64,000 nt of DNA from Bacillus cereus ATCC 14579. Its GTDB lineage: Bacteria > Bacillota > Bacilli > Bacillales > Bacillaceae_G. The notes under the pieces were generated by a model. That model was not told the DNA's origin. It searched no databases and saw only the letters and a list, made by a program, of their open reading frames with translations. The DNA is taken from contig NC_004722.1 of NCBI RefSeq assembly GCF_000007825.1, forward strand, positions 2,210,501 through 2,274,500, written 5' to 3'. The position numbers and the translations under genes were made by a program. Of the stretch, positions 1 through 7,922 are shown in pieces (within the stretch, counting starts at the first letter, position 1; every line of letters starts with the position of its first letter).

Positions 1-108
1 GTACAACCGTATTATTCATCCGTAGAGTATTTTTACCCAGTACATCAAGTTACACCGTACGGAAGTTCTTTTCTGACTATTCCATATGGGACTGTATACA
101 ACTTATAA
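1..108 (+). CDS. 3' end of a truncated Tyr/Pro-rich protein, probably spore-surface related
   Basis: Reading frame 1 is open from the first base to a TAA at 106-108, giving 35 C-terminal residues rich in Tyr, Pro, Val and Ser (ending GTVYNL). The start lies outside the window. Tyr/Pro/Gly-rich low-complexity tails like this are common in coat and exosporium proteins, and the next two genes look like spore-surface proteins, so a spore role is a weak inference. No domain can be assigned. Confidence 0.45.
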   Translation, partial: VQPYYSSVEYFYPVHQVTPYGSSFLTIPYGTVYNL

Positions 109-188
109 CTAGTAAGGAATGAAGTGGTGTATATAAATAAGGGTGCAGGTTAATAGCGCCCTTATGAATAATAAAAATAGCTAGTCCA

Positions 189-217
189 AACCTTATAAAT
201 CAATCTTACATAATATA
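189..217 (+). promoter_or_regulatory. sigma-K-like promoter of the first C1q-like gene
   Basis: AACC at 189-192 followed after 16 bases by CATAATATA at 209-217 fits the sigma-K pattern (mAC at -35, CATAnnnTA at -10). It lies 29 bases before the ATG at 246. This agrees with late mother-cell expression of a spore-surface protein. The assignment rests on pattern matching by eye. Confidence 0.5.
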
Positions 218-245
218 TAGTAATAAGTTTGAAAGGGGAATCAGT

Positions 246-782
246 ATGTCTTGTTATTACTACTGTAAGTATTGTAAGGAGTATAAAAATAAGCATCATG
301 ATTGTTGTAAGAACACTAGTAAGTGTCATGATAACAAGGACAATCTTGTTAGAGCATCGGCATTTAGAGCTAGAAATACTGTGAATCAAAATGTTCCTGC
401 TAATACTTTTGTGAAAGTGTTATTTCAAAATGAACAATTTGATTTAGCGAATGAGTATAATCCAGCAACATCTATTTTTATGCCGAAGACTAAAGGTGTA
501 TATTCTATTATTGGAACGATTGGTTTCTTTCCAAACGATCCAACTTTAAATTATAGAGCGCGTGTAGAAATTCGTGTGAATGGAAACGCAGCGATAGCTA
601 TAGATAATGACTTTTTTGGTCCAATAAGTTTTGGAAATGTCGTAAGTGTTTCGACGATTGTTCAATTGAATGCAGGGGATGAAGTTGAGATTTATGCACA
701 AAGTAGTATAGATGGAGTTTTAAGTCCTTTAGAAGATGGTGCACATTTTGAAGCAGCAAGATTTCCTTCTCCAATTAAATAA
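246..782 (+). CDS. C1q/TNF-like jelly-roll protein, putative exosporium/spore-surface protein (copy 1)
   Basis: This 178-residue protein has a short Cys/His/Lys-rich N-terminus (MSCYYYCKYCK, about residues 1-35) followed by a roughly 140-residue C1q-like beta domain. Domain hallmarks are the aromatic and Gly positions in GVYSIIGTIGF, YRARVEIRVNG and LNAGDEVEIYA, ending HFEAARFPSP. C1q-like folds are typical of trimeric exosporium proteins in the B. cereus group (BclA C-termini, BxpB/ExsFA relatives). The Cys-rich head could be disulphide cross-linked into the spore surface or bind metal; that is inference. ATG start with AAGGGG upstream and a sigma-K-like promoter. A close paralogue follows at 936, so this is a tandem duplication. 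Confidence 0.65.
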   Translation: MSCYYYCKYCKEYKNKHHDCCKNTSKCHDNKDNLVRASAFRARNTVNQNVPANTFVKVLFQNEQFDLANEYNPATSIFMPKTKGVYSIIGTIGFFPNDPTLNYRARVEIRVNGNAAIAIDNDFFGPISFGNVVSVSTIVQLNAGDEVEIYAQSSIDGVLSPLEDGAHFEAARFPSPIK

Positions 783-818
783 AGTCATTAAACAATGAGT
801 TTGCAGAAGCTTAAAGGT

Positions 819-849
819 AAACCCTCACCGAAATGGTGAGGGTTTTTTA
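819..849 (+). terminator. Rho-independent terminator after C1q-like copy 1
   Basis: AACCCTCACC-GAAAT-GGTGAGGGTT hairpin followed by TTTTTT, 37 bases after the stop codon. It separates the two paralogues into independent transcripts. Confidence 0.85.
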
Positions 850-935
850 ATCTATTAAAAATAGTAACAGGTCGTCCAAGCTATTCTAATCTATATAGCA
901 TACTATGTAAAAATAAGTGTAAAGGGGGACTCACT

Positions 936-1511
936 ATGTCTTATTATTACTGTAAGTATTGTAAAGATTACAAAAAGGAAAGTCATGATTGTTATAGGAA
1001 AAGTAGTAAATGTGATAGGAAGTATGTAAAGGTGAAGTGTTGTGATGATAAGAAAGAGGAGCTTGTAAGGGCATCGGCATTTAGAGCTGTGAATACAGTT
1101 AATCAACCTGTTCTAGCAAATACTCCTGTTAAAGTATTATTTCAAAATGAACAATTTGATCTAGCGAATGAATATAATCCAGTAACGTCGATTTTTACTC
1201 CGAAAACTAGAGGGGTATATAGTGTATTAGGAAATATAACATTTTCTCCAAATGATTTTAATGTAAATTACAGAGCTAGAGTAGAAATTCGTGTAAATGG
1301 CAATCCGGCAATAGCGATAGATAATGATTTCTTTGGAACAGGAGTATTTTTTAATAATGATGTTTCCGTAACTACTATTCTTCAATTAGAAGCAGGAGAT
1401 TTAGTTGAAGTTTTTGCAGAAAGTAGTATTGCTGGCGTAATTGTACAAAATGTTAATGGTGTAAATACGGTTCACTTTGAAGCGGCAAGATTTCCTTCTC
1501 CAACTAAATAA
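936..1511 (+). CDS. C1q/TNF-like jelly-roll protein, putative exosporium/spore-surface protein (copy 2)
   Basis: A 191-residue paralogue of the gene at 246. It has the same architecture: a Cys/Lys-rich head (MSYYYCKYCKDYKK, with extra KCDRKYVKVKCCDDKK) then a C1q-like domain sharing ASAFRA, VLFQNEQFDLANEYNP, YRARVEIRVNGN and FEAARFPSP. Differences cluster in the head and in loops near residues 130-175, as expected for diverging surface proteins. ATG preceded by AAAGGGGGA. A weaker sigma-K-like -10 (CATACTATG at 899-907) precedes it. It has its own terminator, so it can be expressed separately. Confidence 0.65.
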   Translation: MSYYYCKYCKDYKKESHDCYRKSSKCDRKYVKVKCCDDKKEELVRASAFRAVNTVNQPVLANTPVKVLFQNEQFDLANEYNPVTSIFTPKTRGVYSVLGNITFSPNDFNVNYRARVEIRVNGNPAIAIDNDFFGTGVFFNNDVSVTTILQLEAGDLVEVFAESSIAGVIVQNVNGVNTVHFEAARFPSPTK

Positions 1512-1545
1512 AACTGATTATTAAATGTTTTTTAGTAGGTTTAGT

Positions 1546-1580
1546 TAATCCCCTTACCAAATGGTGGGGGATTATTATTG
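1546..1580 (+). terminator. Probable terminator after C1q-like copy 2
   Basis: Imperfect hairpin AATCCCC-ttACC-aaat-GGTgGGGGATT followed by a T-rich stretch. Confidence 0.6.
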
Positions 1581-1814
1581 TTTTTCTAAAATATATAAGT
1601 AAATAGGTAAAGCGTAGTTTAATTTGTAGGGGCTTCAACCTTCTTCAGATAATAAACAGAATAATAAGTAACATGCTTGTAAAAACGCATTGTTAGTAAG
1701 TTTACTAGTTTTCTTATAGAACAAGAAAGACGGAATACATAAAAGATCGTATCATTATGTTTTTTCTTTACCATATAGAAATTATATATTGAACATAGAT
1801 TTGTGTAGGGAATG
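1581..1814. other. AT-rich intergenic stretch, no gene seen
   Basis: Read on both strands; no ORF with a ribosome site and no clear hairpin. It separates the C1q-like pair from the reverse-strand microprotein gene. Confidence 0.5.
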
Positions 1815-1907
1815 CTAATACACTGAAAAGAATAGCATAAAGGCGATTACACTATATAAAAACAAAATCAATCCTAAGATGAGTAGTATTGGATGCAACT
1901 TGAACAT
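1815..1907 (-). CDS. 30-residue single-span membrane microprotein
   Basis: On the reverse strand an ideal ribosome site AAGGAGG sits six bases before an ATG (1907) that opens a 31-codon frame ending in TAG (1815). The peptide starts MFKLHPILL and is hydrophobic throughout (LILGLILFLYSVIAFMLFF), enough for one transmembrane helix. There is no cysteine and only one lysine. Tiny single-span proteins of this type are often sporulation-associated or stress-related in Bacillus, but the function is unknown. The evidence is the match of a perfect Shine-Dalgarno, spacing and composition. Confidence 0.55.
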   Translation of the reverse strand: MFKLHPILLILGLILFLYSVIAFMLFFSVY

Positions 1908-2198
1908 ATTTGACCTCCTTGAGTATATAAAGAATTTTAATATATTGTTGGTCAATTTAGAAGGGGGACGGTTACATAAAAAAAGAGCATACATAAAAAG
2001 TACGCTCCAAAGAAAGATAGGTTTTATGAGTGGATAATCTCCATACGATAATATATGTTCTTTTCATAAAAACGTGTAAAAAATCAATGAATTATCAATG
2101 GAATATCATAACATGAGTAATTTTAGTCTAGGAATGCAGTTATTTTCTTTCTCGGTTATTTTAGGTAATAAAGTTGTGAAAATCGTGCATTATGCGGA

Positions 2199-2393
2199 CT
2201 AACAACGGGATAGCGATCGTACTTCCGTTACATATTTCTTAAAGTCTGGGTATTGCGTGATAGTTTGACATTTAGGGGTGCATAGTTGATTAATTATAGA
2301 CACATTTGTAATTACTTCGTTACAAGGACCGAAAAATGTAATTTTTAGCTTTGAATTTGGTGGGATTTTGAACACGATAGGTTTTTTTTCCAT
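2199..2393 (-). CDS. Small hypothetical protein (64 aa)
   Basis: Reverse-strand frame with ATG at 2393, preceded by TTAGGAGCTGATTTC (good Shine-Dalgarno and spacing). The 64-residue product starts MEKKPIVFKIPPNSKLKITF, has four cysteines (a CTPKC pair mid-way and a C-terminal Cys) and no membrane segment. I do not recognise a family. The predicted beta-rich N-terminus and spaced cysteines resemble small spore-associated proteins of the B. cereus group, which fits its neighbours but is only context. Confidence 0.5.
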   Translation of the reverse strand: MEKKPIVFKIPPNSKLKITFFGPCNEVITNVSIINQLCTPKCQTITQYPDFKKYVTEVRSLSRC

Positions 2394-2658
2394 GAAATCA
2401 GCTCCTAATATTGAGTATTATAATTTAATGGATATAGAGTCGTATTAGTATAATATGAAATTTCAGTGGATTTGCTTATAATAAAGAATTTTATAGTAGT
2501 AAAAGTGCTTAAAGATGTAAAGGGGAAATTGAGAATGGAAAATAAAATGTTTAATTAATATAATCAATAAATACGCAAATGGTTAATATAACTAATGCAT
2601 TTTTTTGTTTGTTACATATTATGTTAGTAAGAATGGTATAAGGGGGTAGTATAAAATA

Positions 2659-3249
2659 GTGGAAGAAAATGTACAAGCTCAGCTTTCGCCACCGTGGATC
2701 ACATATTTTAATGAATTAAAAAATTCAATAGGTGCTGATCCAACTGTTACAGTTGGGCCGCTTATTCCTGTTGGTGGTAATTATATTATTTTAGTGCATG
2801 CGTTAAGCAACGAAAAAGCGAGAGCATTAGCAACGCTTTTAAAATCTTTTGTACAATTTGGGAATGTAAGTGTGACAGTTATTGTAACGAATAATGAGAA
2901 TGAAATTGTAAATCCATTTCCTTGTCCACTAGATGCATTTGAAATAGCTCATTTATTTCAAGTAGCACTAGAAAATAATCCTTATTTTGAACAAGTTGTG
3001 GTACAGCCTCAGTTCCCTGGCGGACCGAATGTTGTTTTTCCGGTTTTCGCTGCGGAAGTCATTCAGTTTTTCAATGACGATATTTCTAACTTATGTCAAA
3101 CGTTTACAGGTGTTGCGGCCAATGTGTTTCGTGATGTAATGAATGATGAGGTTTGTGGTATCCCAATTCTATTTTCCACAAGTTGTGTTATGAGCAGTGA
3201 AAACTCACAATTACAAAATACAGATTTAGCACCAAAGTTATTTTATTAA
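2659..3249 (+). CDS. Hypothetical protein, possible spore-associated (196 aa)
   Basis: GTG start with AAGGGGGTAGT upstream. The 196-residue product is soluble and acidic with no signal peptide. It has hydrophobic beta-strand-like stretches (NYIILVHALS, VSVTVIVTNN) and four cysteines in the last two thirds. I do not recognise the family. It lies between spore-surface type genes and a lysozyme, with its own terminator, so it is monocistronic. Clean codon usage and terminator support a real gene. Confidence 0.65.
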   Translation: MEENVQAQLSPPWITYFNELKNSIGADPTVTVGPLIPVGGNYIILVHALSNEKARALATLLKSFVQFGNVSVTVIVTNNENEIVNPFPCPLDAFEIAHLFQVALENNPYFEQVVVQPQFPGGPNVVFPVFAAEVIQFFNDDISNLCQTFTGVAANVFRDVMNDEVCGIPILFSTSCVMSSENSQLQNTDLAPKLFY

Positions 3250-3253
3250 ACTG

Positions 3254-3292
3254 TAAAAAGACATTTTCAGTAATAGAAAATGTCTTTTTTAT
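3254..3292 (+). terminator. Terminator after the 196-residue hypothetical gene
   Basis: AAAAAGACATTTTC-agtaata-GAAAATGTCTTTTTT hairpin with T-run starting five bases after the stop. Confidence 0.85.
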
Positions 3293-3727
3293 GCACCAAT
3301 AGTGTTCAGGTTGGAAAATTGCAATTTAATAGGAGTAAACTTCAATTAATTAAAATTTTTCTAAATCTCAAATTTCATGTAGAGGTAGTAATTTTGACTT
3401 AAGAATATATAGAAAATGAGGGATGAAATTTTTTAGTTGAAAGGAAATCGATACTGAAAGTTATAATTTAATAATACAGGAGATTTTTTTTAATATCTGT
3501 AAAAATGATTGATAGGACGAGATTACATAATAAATGAATAGTAGGGTATATTTCGAATGTTTTATGTGGCATACATGTTAAAGTTGATAGAAATATTTCT
3601 GAAAGAGAATATATTTTGAAAAACAGTAAAGATTCTTTTTATTTATATTATAGATAGCTAGTTTTAGAGAGAGGAGGCTTACAATAAAACAAGCTATGAA
3701 TAAGACATTCAAAAGGAGCTGGAATGT
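3293..3727. other. Long AT-rich leader region upstream of the lysozyme gene
   Basis: About 430 bases without a convincing ORF. A GAGAGAGGAGGC motif at about 3667-3678 is an excellent ribosome site but is followed by ATA rather than a standard start codon. A 14-codon frame from ATG 3696 overlaps the lysozyme start and could be a leader peptide. Neither is certain. Confidence 0.4.
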
Positions 3728-4726
3728 ATGGGGTATATTGTAGATATTTCAAAATGGAATGGAACTATTAATTGGGATATTGCAGCATCTCAGCTAGATT
3801 TAGTGATTGCTAGAGTTCAAGATGGCTCTAATACGGTGGATTTTATGTATCAAAATTATGTTAGTGAAATGAAAAAGCATAGTATCCCATTCGGTAATTA
3901 TGCTTTTTGCCGTTTTATATCTATTGCTGATGCAAAGAAAGAGGCACAAGATTTTTGGAATCGTGGTGATCAATCAGCTAAGTTTTGGGTGGCGGACGTA
4001 GAAGTTCAAACGATGGCAGATATGCAAGGCGGGATACAGGCATTTATTGATGAATTACGCCGTTTAGGTGCGGAAAAAGTAGGATTATACGTAGGGCATC
4101 ACACGTATTTATCATTTGGAGCATGTAATATTGAAGCTGATTTTGTATGGATTCCTCGTTATGGAGGGAATAAGCCAGCATATCCATGCGATATGTGGCA
4201 ATATGCGGATTCAGGGAATGTTCCTGGGATTGGGAAATGTGATCTGAATCGATTAGTAGGAAATAAGTCACTTTCTTGGTTTATAGATTCCAACAAAGCA
4301 AATCAATCTAACATAGTGTATACACAGCAACCGAATGGCATTGGTATTGCAGTTTCGAAATATCCTGATGGATACGGAATAAATTTATATGAAACTCCCA
4401 TGACCCCTCAATTTACAGGTGCACTCACTCAGAAAATTCCATATTTAATCTTAACAGGTTATTGGGGAGGCGGTGAGCAAGATATGATTTGTTTAGAGAA
4501 CGATAAGCAGTGGGCATATTTAAAACATTTTAATGTGAAATGGTTTTATGCAACTTCGAAATATCCTGTCGGTTACGGAGTAAATTATTATGAAGAGCCT
4601 GAATGTATGAATTATAAAGGGAATATAGATGGATCGACATCTTTTCGAGTGTGGGGTAGAGTGGGAAATGCGGTAGATATCGGGCAGAATAGTTGGATAC
4701 CTGAAAAACATGTAATTATTAAGTAA
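3728..4726 (+). CDS. GH25 family lysozyme (N-acetylmuramidase) with two C-terminal repeat modules
   Basis: The 332-residue protein has a GH25 catalytic domain (about 1-185). It includes the DISKWNG opening (Asp6), the DVE motif (Asp90/Glu92) and the late MWQYADSG strand. GH25 enzymes cleave the beta-1,4 bond between MurNAc and GlcNAc in peptidoglycan. The C-terminal third has two related modules starting SKYPDGYGINLYE (about 208) and SKYPVGYGVNYYE (about 276), likely cell-wall-binding units. There is no signal peptide, as in many endolysins and mother-cell lysis enzymes, but no holin or phage gene is nearby. AAAAGGAGC upstream of ATG. Monocistronic. A phage or sporulation origin is possible; I cannot tell which. 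Confidence 0.85.
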   Translation: MGYIVDISKWNGTINWDIAASQLDLVIARVQDGSNTVDFMYQNYVSEMKKHSIPFGNYAFCRFISIADAKKEAQDFWNRGDQSAKFWVADVEVQTMADMQGGIQAFIDELRRLGAEKVGLYVGHHTYLSFGACNIEADFVWIPRYGGNKPAYPCDMWQYADSGNVPGIGKCDLNRLVGNKSLSWFIDSNKANQSNIVYTQQPNGIGIAVSKYPDGYGINLYETPMTPQFTGALTQKIPYLILTGYWGGGEQDMICLENDKQWAYLKHFNVKWFYATSKYPVGYGVNYYEEPECMNYKGNIDGSTSFRVWGRVGNAVDIGQNSWIPEKHVIIK

Positions 4727-4757
4727 CTATAGCGGCAGTATTGTTTTTAAGGAGTAT

Positions 4758-4802
4758 GTAAAGAGTCTTCTTACTATACATAATAGTAAGAAGACTCTTT
4801 AC
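4758..4802. terminator. Perfect 20-bp inverted repeat after the lysozyme gene
   Basis: Perfect 20-base arms (4758-4777 and 4783-4802) around a 5-base loop ACATA, 31 bases after the lysozyme stop. There is no T-run directly after it, so it may be an RNA-stabilising or weak bidirectional terminator hairpin. Confidence 0.6.
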
Positions 4803-4928
4803 GTTTAAAAATGAAAATACATGATACATAGTCTACTCATATGAAATGAATTACATGTAGAAAACACACTGTTTTCACAATGACTGTGTATAGTTAATTT
4901 GCATAATGATAAAAGTGAGGTATTTGAA

Positions 4929-5780
4929 TTGAAAAAGAAAAAAATATTTATTGGAACAATTATTTCATGCGTGATGCTAGCATTATCTGCATGTGGTTCC
5001 TCAGACAACGTAGTAACATCAAAAGTAGGGAATGTTACAGAGAAAGAATTAAGTAAAGAATTACGACAACAATATGGAGAAAGTACTTTATATCAAATGA
5101 TGTTAAGTAAGGCATTGTTAGATAAATATAAAGTTTCAGATGAGGAAGCAAAAAAGAAAGTAGAAGAAGCAAAAGATAAAATGGGTGAGAACTTTAAATC
5201 GACTTTAGAACAACTTGGATTGAAAAACGAAGATGAATTAAAAGAAAAAATGAAGCCAGAAATTGCATTTGAGAAAGCGATTAAAGCAACAGTTACAGAT
5301 AAAGATGTGAAAAATAACTATAAACCAGAAATGAAAGTAAGTCACATTTTAGTGAAAGATGAAAAAACGGCTAAAGAAATAAAGGAGAAAGTAAATAATG
5401 GTGAAGATTTTGCTGCCTTAGCAAACCAGTATTCAGAGGATACTGGTTCAAAGGAACAGGGCGGGGAAATATCTGGTTTTGCTCCTGGGCAAACAGTGAA
5501 AGAATTTGAGGAAGCTGCGTATAAATTAGATGCAGGCCAAGTAAGTGATCCGGTTAAAACAACTTACGGTTACCATATTATTAAAGTGACGGATAAAAAA
5601 GAATTGAAGCCATTTGATGAAGTAAAGGATAAAATTCGTAAAGATATAGAACAACAAAGACTACAAGATACGACAGGTAAATGGAAACAACAAGTAGTCA
5701 ATGATTTATTGAAAGATGCTGATATTAAAGTGAATAATAAAGAATTTAAAGATACATTTAAATTTCTAGAAAAGAAATAA
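4929..5780 (+). CDS. prsA: Foldase lipoprotein PrsA (parvulin-type peptidyl-prolyl isomerase)
   Basis: A TTG start at 4929 is preferred over the longer frame: AAAGTGAGG lies 8 bases upstream and the product then begins MKKKKIF with a signal peptide ending in lipobox LSAC (Cys22). The mature protein (total 283 aa) is Lys/Glu-rich. It carries a parvulin PPIase domain at about 136-225 (KVSHILVKDE, DFAALANQYSEDTGSKEQGG, FEEAAYKLDAGQ, TTYGYHIIKV). PrsA is anchored on the outer membrane face and folds secreted proteins. The B. cereus group has several PrsA paralogues; this one appears to be the third (PrsA3-like), from gene neighbourhood memory. Own terminator downstream. Confidence 0.92.
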   Translation: MKKKKIFIGTIISCVMLALSACGSSDNVVTSKVGNVTEKELSKELRQQYGESTLYQMMLSKALLDKYKVSDEEAKKKVEEAKDKMGENFKSTLEQLGLKNEDELKEKMKPEIAFEKAIKATVTDKDVKNNYKPEMKVSHILVKDEKTAKEIKEKVNNGEDFAALANQYSEDTGSKEQGGEISGFAPGQTVKEFEEAAYKLDAGQVSDPVKTTYGYHIIKVTDKKELKPFDEVKDKIRKDIEQQRLQDTTGKWKQQVVNDLLKDADIKVNNKEFKDTFKFLEKK

Positions 5781-5793
5781 TGACTGTAATCAT

Positions 5794-5834
5794 AATTAGA
5801 AAAGGGAACTCATATAGAGTTCCCTTTTCTAATT
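5794..5834 (+). terminator. prsA terminator
   Basis: 18-base arms AATTAGAAAAGGGAACTC / GAGTTCCCTTTTCTAATT with a 5-base loop, 13 bases after the stop. Confidence 0.85.
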
Positions 5835-6182
5835 AGTGTGTGAGTTATAAATAGATAGTAAGACAATACAATATTACATTTAAATATTAAGAATTACAAT
5901 GGGAAATTATGGTTTATAATTATTTCAACGAAAGTGGATATTCTACGGTTTTCATTATGCAAGTTTATTACATATATTTACTCTTTAATAATGAATATCG
6001 AACATAATTTAAAAAATAATACATATAATGTTTTTGAATAAATATTTAACATGGATAATTAGTAAAAAGCTGAGCATTCGATTGGAAAGGATGTTCTTTT
6101 TGTTGTGAAAATTTTAGGATAAAGAATGAATCGTTTTAAACGCATCATTTACCACATCAATAAATTAAGGTGGGGAGAATAT
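5835..6182. other. AT-rich intergenic region, no gene seen
   Basis: About 350 bases of very AT-rich sequence with many stops in all frames. An imperfect inverted pair (GAGCATTC / GGATGTTC near 6070-6100) precedes the next gene. No confident feature. Confidence 0.4.
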
Positions 6183-6401
6183 ATGAAAGTAATCTTTCAA
6201 GGAGAGGGCGGAGCGAAAATTTTTGAGTCATATGATGAAAATATAAGTGATTTATTAGTTATATTAAAAGAAACGAAAGGGATTAAAATTGGGATGGTTG
6301 AGTATAAAGTGTTAAAGTACGAACTTAATTATTTTCGTCATCCGAAAAAAGCGGATACAGAGAGAGAGTTACATATAATAGTACAACCTAAGTATATGTA
6401 A
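6183..6401 (+). CDS. Small hypothetical protein (72 aa)
   Basis: The start at 6183 is chosen because GGTGGGGAG lies 8 bases upstream; a longer in-frame extension from 6126 lacks a ribosome site. The 72-residue product starts MKVIFQGEGG, is soluble and of mixed charge, and ends in a beta-like HIIVQPKYM. I do not recognise a family. A strong terminator follows. Confidence 0.6.
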   Translation: MKVIFQGEGGAKIFESYDENISDLLVILKETKGIKIGMVEYKVLKYELNYFRHPKKADTERELHIIVQPKYM

Positions 6402-6456
6402 TAAAATATAATAATAAAAATCACTGATTCAGTTTTGTAAAGTTCCATAGAGTATG

Positions 6457-6493
6457 TAAGAAAAGAGAGTGTTGTAAATGCTCTCTTTTCTTA
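6457..6493 (+). terminator. Terminator hairpin
   Basis: TAAGAAAAGAGAG / CTCTCTTTTCTTA 13-bp stem, followed by a short mixed T-rich sequence. Confidence 0.7.
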
Positions 6494-6650
6494 TGCTTTG
6501 TGAGTTCGTTCATCATAGTATATGTTTTCAGTTATAGATGGTTAATAAACGATAAAAATTTAAAACTTTTTCGTTTAGGCAGGGATTTTATATTTGAGTA
6601 AATAAATATACTATGAAGTATTTTTTATACGAATATTGGAGGAGTATAAA

Positions 6651-7058
6651 ATGAGTTTAGCAAGTTACATAGGCTGTAATGTAGAAATTCCGTTAACGGA
6701 TCCAGATTCTAATGATGTAATTGTTTTTGGACCGTGTTTTTCAGATGAAAGTATGCTTGAAATTGTACAAGATTATCAATTCCAAACAAATTACACATAT
6801 GAGGTTTCAACTAATTGGGGAATTGAACTGGTCGAGTGGCAAAATGTAAAGGAAAAAAAAGAAGCGAAAGAAAAACTTTTAACTTTATGCAAGATTATGG
6901 AAAGTTATTTGGAAGATGGAGACTATTTCGAATTATTTAGTTGTTGGGTTGGTGATGAAGATAAGGAACGAGTAGGGGAATTGAACTTAAAAATAAATCA
7001 TTTTAATATAGATGAATTATGTATTCCAGAAAGAACATTAGTTAGGATAGAAAAATAA
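6651..7058 (+). CDS. Hypothetical acidic protein (135 aa)
   Basis: ATG at 6651 with TTGGAGGAG eight bases upstream; the upstream in-frame ATG has no ribosome site. The product is acidic and soluble, starting MSLASYIGCNVEIPL, with a motif-like IVFGPCFSDE and a Trp/Cys pair later (ELFSCWVGDE). No family recognised. It stands alone between terminators. Confidence 0.6.
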   Translation: MSLASYIGCNVEIPLTDPDSNDVIVFGPCFSDESMLEIVQDYQFQTNYTYEVSTNWGIELVEWQNVKEKKEAKEKLLTLCKIMESYLEDGDYFELFSCWVGDEDKERVGELNLKINHFNIDELCIPERTLVRIEK

Positions 7059-7077
7059 GCTTTGAATATTTTTTAGA

Positions 7078-7113
7078 AAAAGGCGATTTCACTTTGTGTG
7101 AAGTCGCCTTTTA
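7078..7113 (+). terminator. Terminator hairpin
   Basis: AAAAGGCGATTTCAC / GTGAAGTCGCCTTTT stem (one G-T pair) followed by T-rich sequence, 20 bases after the stop. Confidence 0.8.
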
Positions 7114-7222
7114 GTTTTTATATGCATTTTATATAAGAAATGAAAAGTTTATTTGATAAAGGAAAAAATATGGAGATAAATAAAATTATGTTTTTTGTTA
7201 AGAAATAATAAGTATAGCTCTT

Positions 7223-7265
7223 CTCAAAGGAACGTAAGTTCGTGTATAATAAGAACGAATGTTCT
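7223..7265 (+). promoter_or_regulatory. SOS promoter with two LexA/DinR boxes flanking a TATAAT
   Basis: GAACGTAAGTTC (7231-7242) and GAACGAATGTTC (7254-7265) both match the Gram-positive LexA core GAAC-N4-GTTC exactly. Between them sits TATAAT (7246-7251), a consensus -10. The boxes therefore bracket the -10, so LexA binding would block RNA polymerase. The controlled gene is the YolD-like gene at 7379 after a 114-base leader. Confidence 0.8.
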
Positions 7266-7378
7266 TTTAAGAGGTAACCTAATTATAGTTTAGAAGTAAA
7301 TTCGAGTTTAGTAAGTATTAAAAATAACTAAGGGATAGCATGAATAAATAAATGTATAAATGATCAAGGAGATAAAAA

Positions 7379-7714
7379 ATGAACGATGTAAAGATACAAA
7401 AAGAAGAAAGAGAGTGGGTTCCGTTTACAGTAATGTCCGAACAACTTTTAAATATGAGAAAGATTATTGGAGAGAAATTAAAAGTACAAAAACCGCTTTT
7501 AACAAATGAAGCAAAAGAGAGGATTTCTGATAAATTATTAACGTCATTACTGTCTGAGAAAGAAATATTGGTAACATATTTTGAAGATGGTTACATATTA
7601 ACAAGCTACATGACTGTTGTACATATCAATCCGGTAAAACAAATTGTAATTTGTACAGACGCCTTTTATAAAACTTACGTATTTAACGCTATGGATATTA
7701 TTGAAATAATGTAA
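7379..7714 (+). CDS. YolD-like protein, LexA (SOS) regulated
   Basis: A 111-residue protein with the YolD-like pattern: REWVPFTVMSEQ near the start, a helical middle, then beta strands ending in a FNAMDIIEI-type motif. YolD-like proteins in Bacillus usually sit directly upstream of a Y-family polymerase (YqjW/UvrX) and are SOS-induced; a UV-protective accessory role has been suggested. Here no polymerase follows, so this is an orphan copy. Two perfect LexA boxes lie upstream. ATG at 7379 follows CAAGGAGATAAAAA. Confidence 0.8.
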   Translation: MNDVKIQKEEREWVPFTVMSEQLLNMRKIIGEKLKVQKPLLTNEAKERISDKLLTSLLSEKEILVTYFEDGYILTSYMTVVHINPVKQIVICTDAFYKTYVFNAMDIIEIM

Positions 7715-7717
7715 AAG

Positions 7718-7748
7718 AAGCTGAATATTAAATGGCAGCTTTTTTTAT
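7718..7748 (+). terminator. Weak terminator after the yolD-like gene
   Basis: AAGCTG / CAGCTT short stem with a 12-base loop followed by TTTTTTT. Confidence 0.6.
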
Positions 7749-7776
7749 TTCTGATTTATGAGACAAATAATATAAG

Positions 7777-7805
7777 AAAAAGCAGCTAGCTTTGTGCTAG
7801 CTGCT
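7777..7805 (-). terminator. Terminator for the reverse-strand GerPF-like gene
   Basis: AGCAGCTAGC / GCTAGCTGCT perfect 10-bp stem; the AAAA on its left gives a T-run on the reverse strand. It lies about 118 bases after the reverse-strand stop. Confidence 0.55.
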
Positions 7806-7922
7806 GAGCCCCAGGGAAAGGGAGAAAAAGATAGGGTACTCCAAAATCGATAAGAGCTGTCAAACAGCCTGATTATAGTATAGACAAATTAAAATTTTCT
7901 ATACAAAAAGTTGAACATAAGA

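Noticed and set aside
2113..2202. 29-codon forward ORF (starts MSNFSLGMQLF)
   Set aside because: No ribosome site upstream and no feature in the product.
3667..3740. Strong ribosome site followed by ATA, and a 14-codon ORF overlapping the lysozyme start
   Set aside because: ATA starts are very rare, and the short ORF's ribosome site is at poor distance.
3728..4726. Prophage remnant suggested by the GH25 lysozyme
   Set aside because: No holin, structural, integrase or att-like sequence nearby; GH25 enzymes also occur as host genes.
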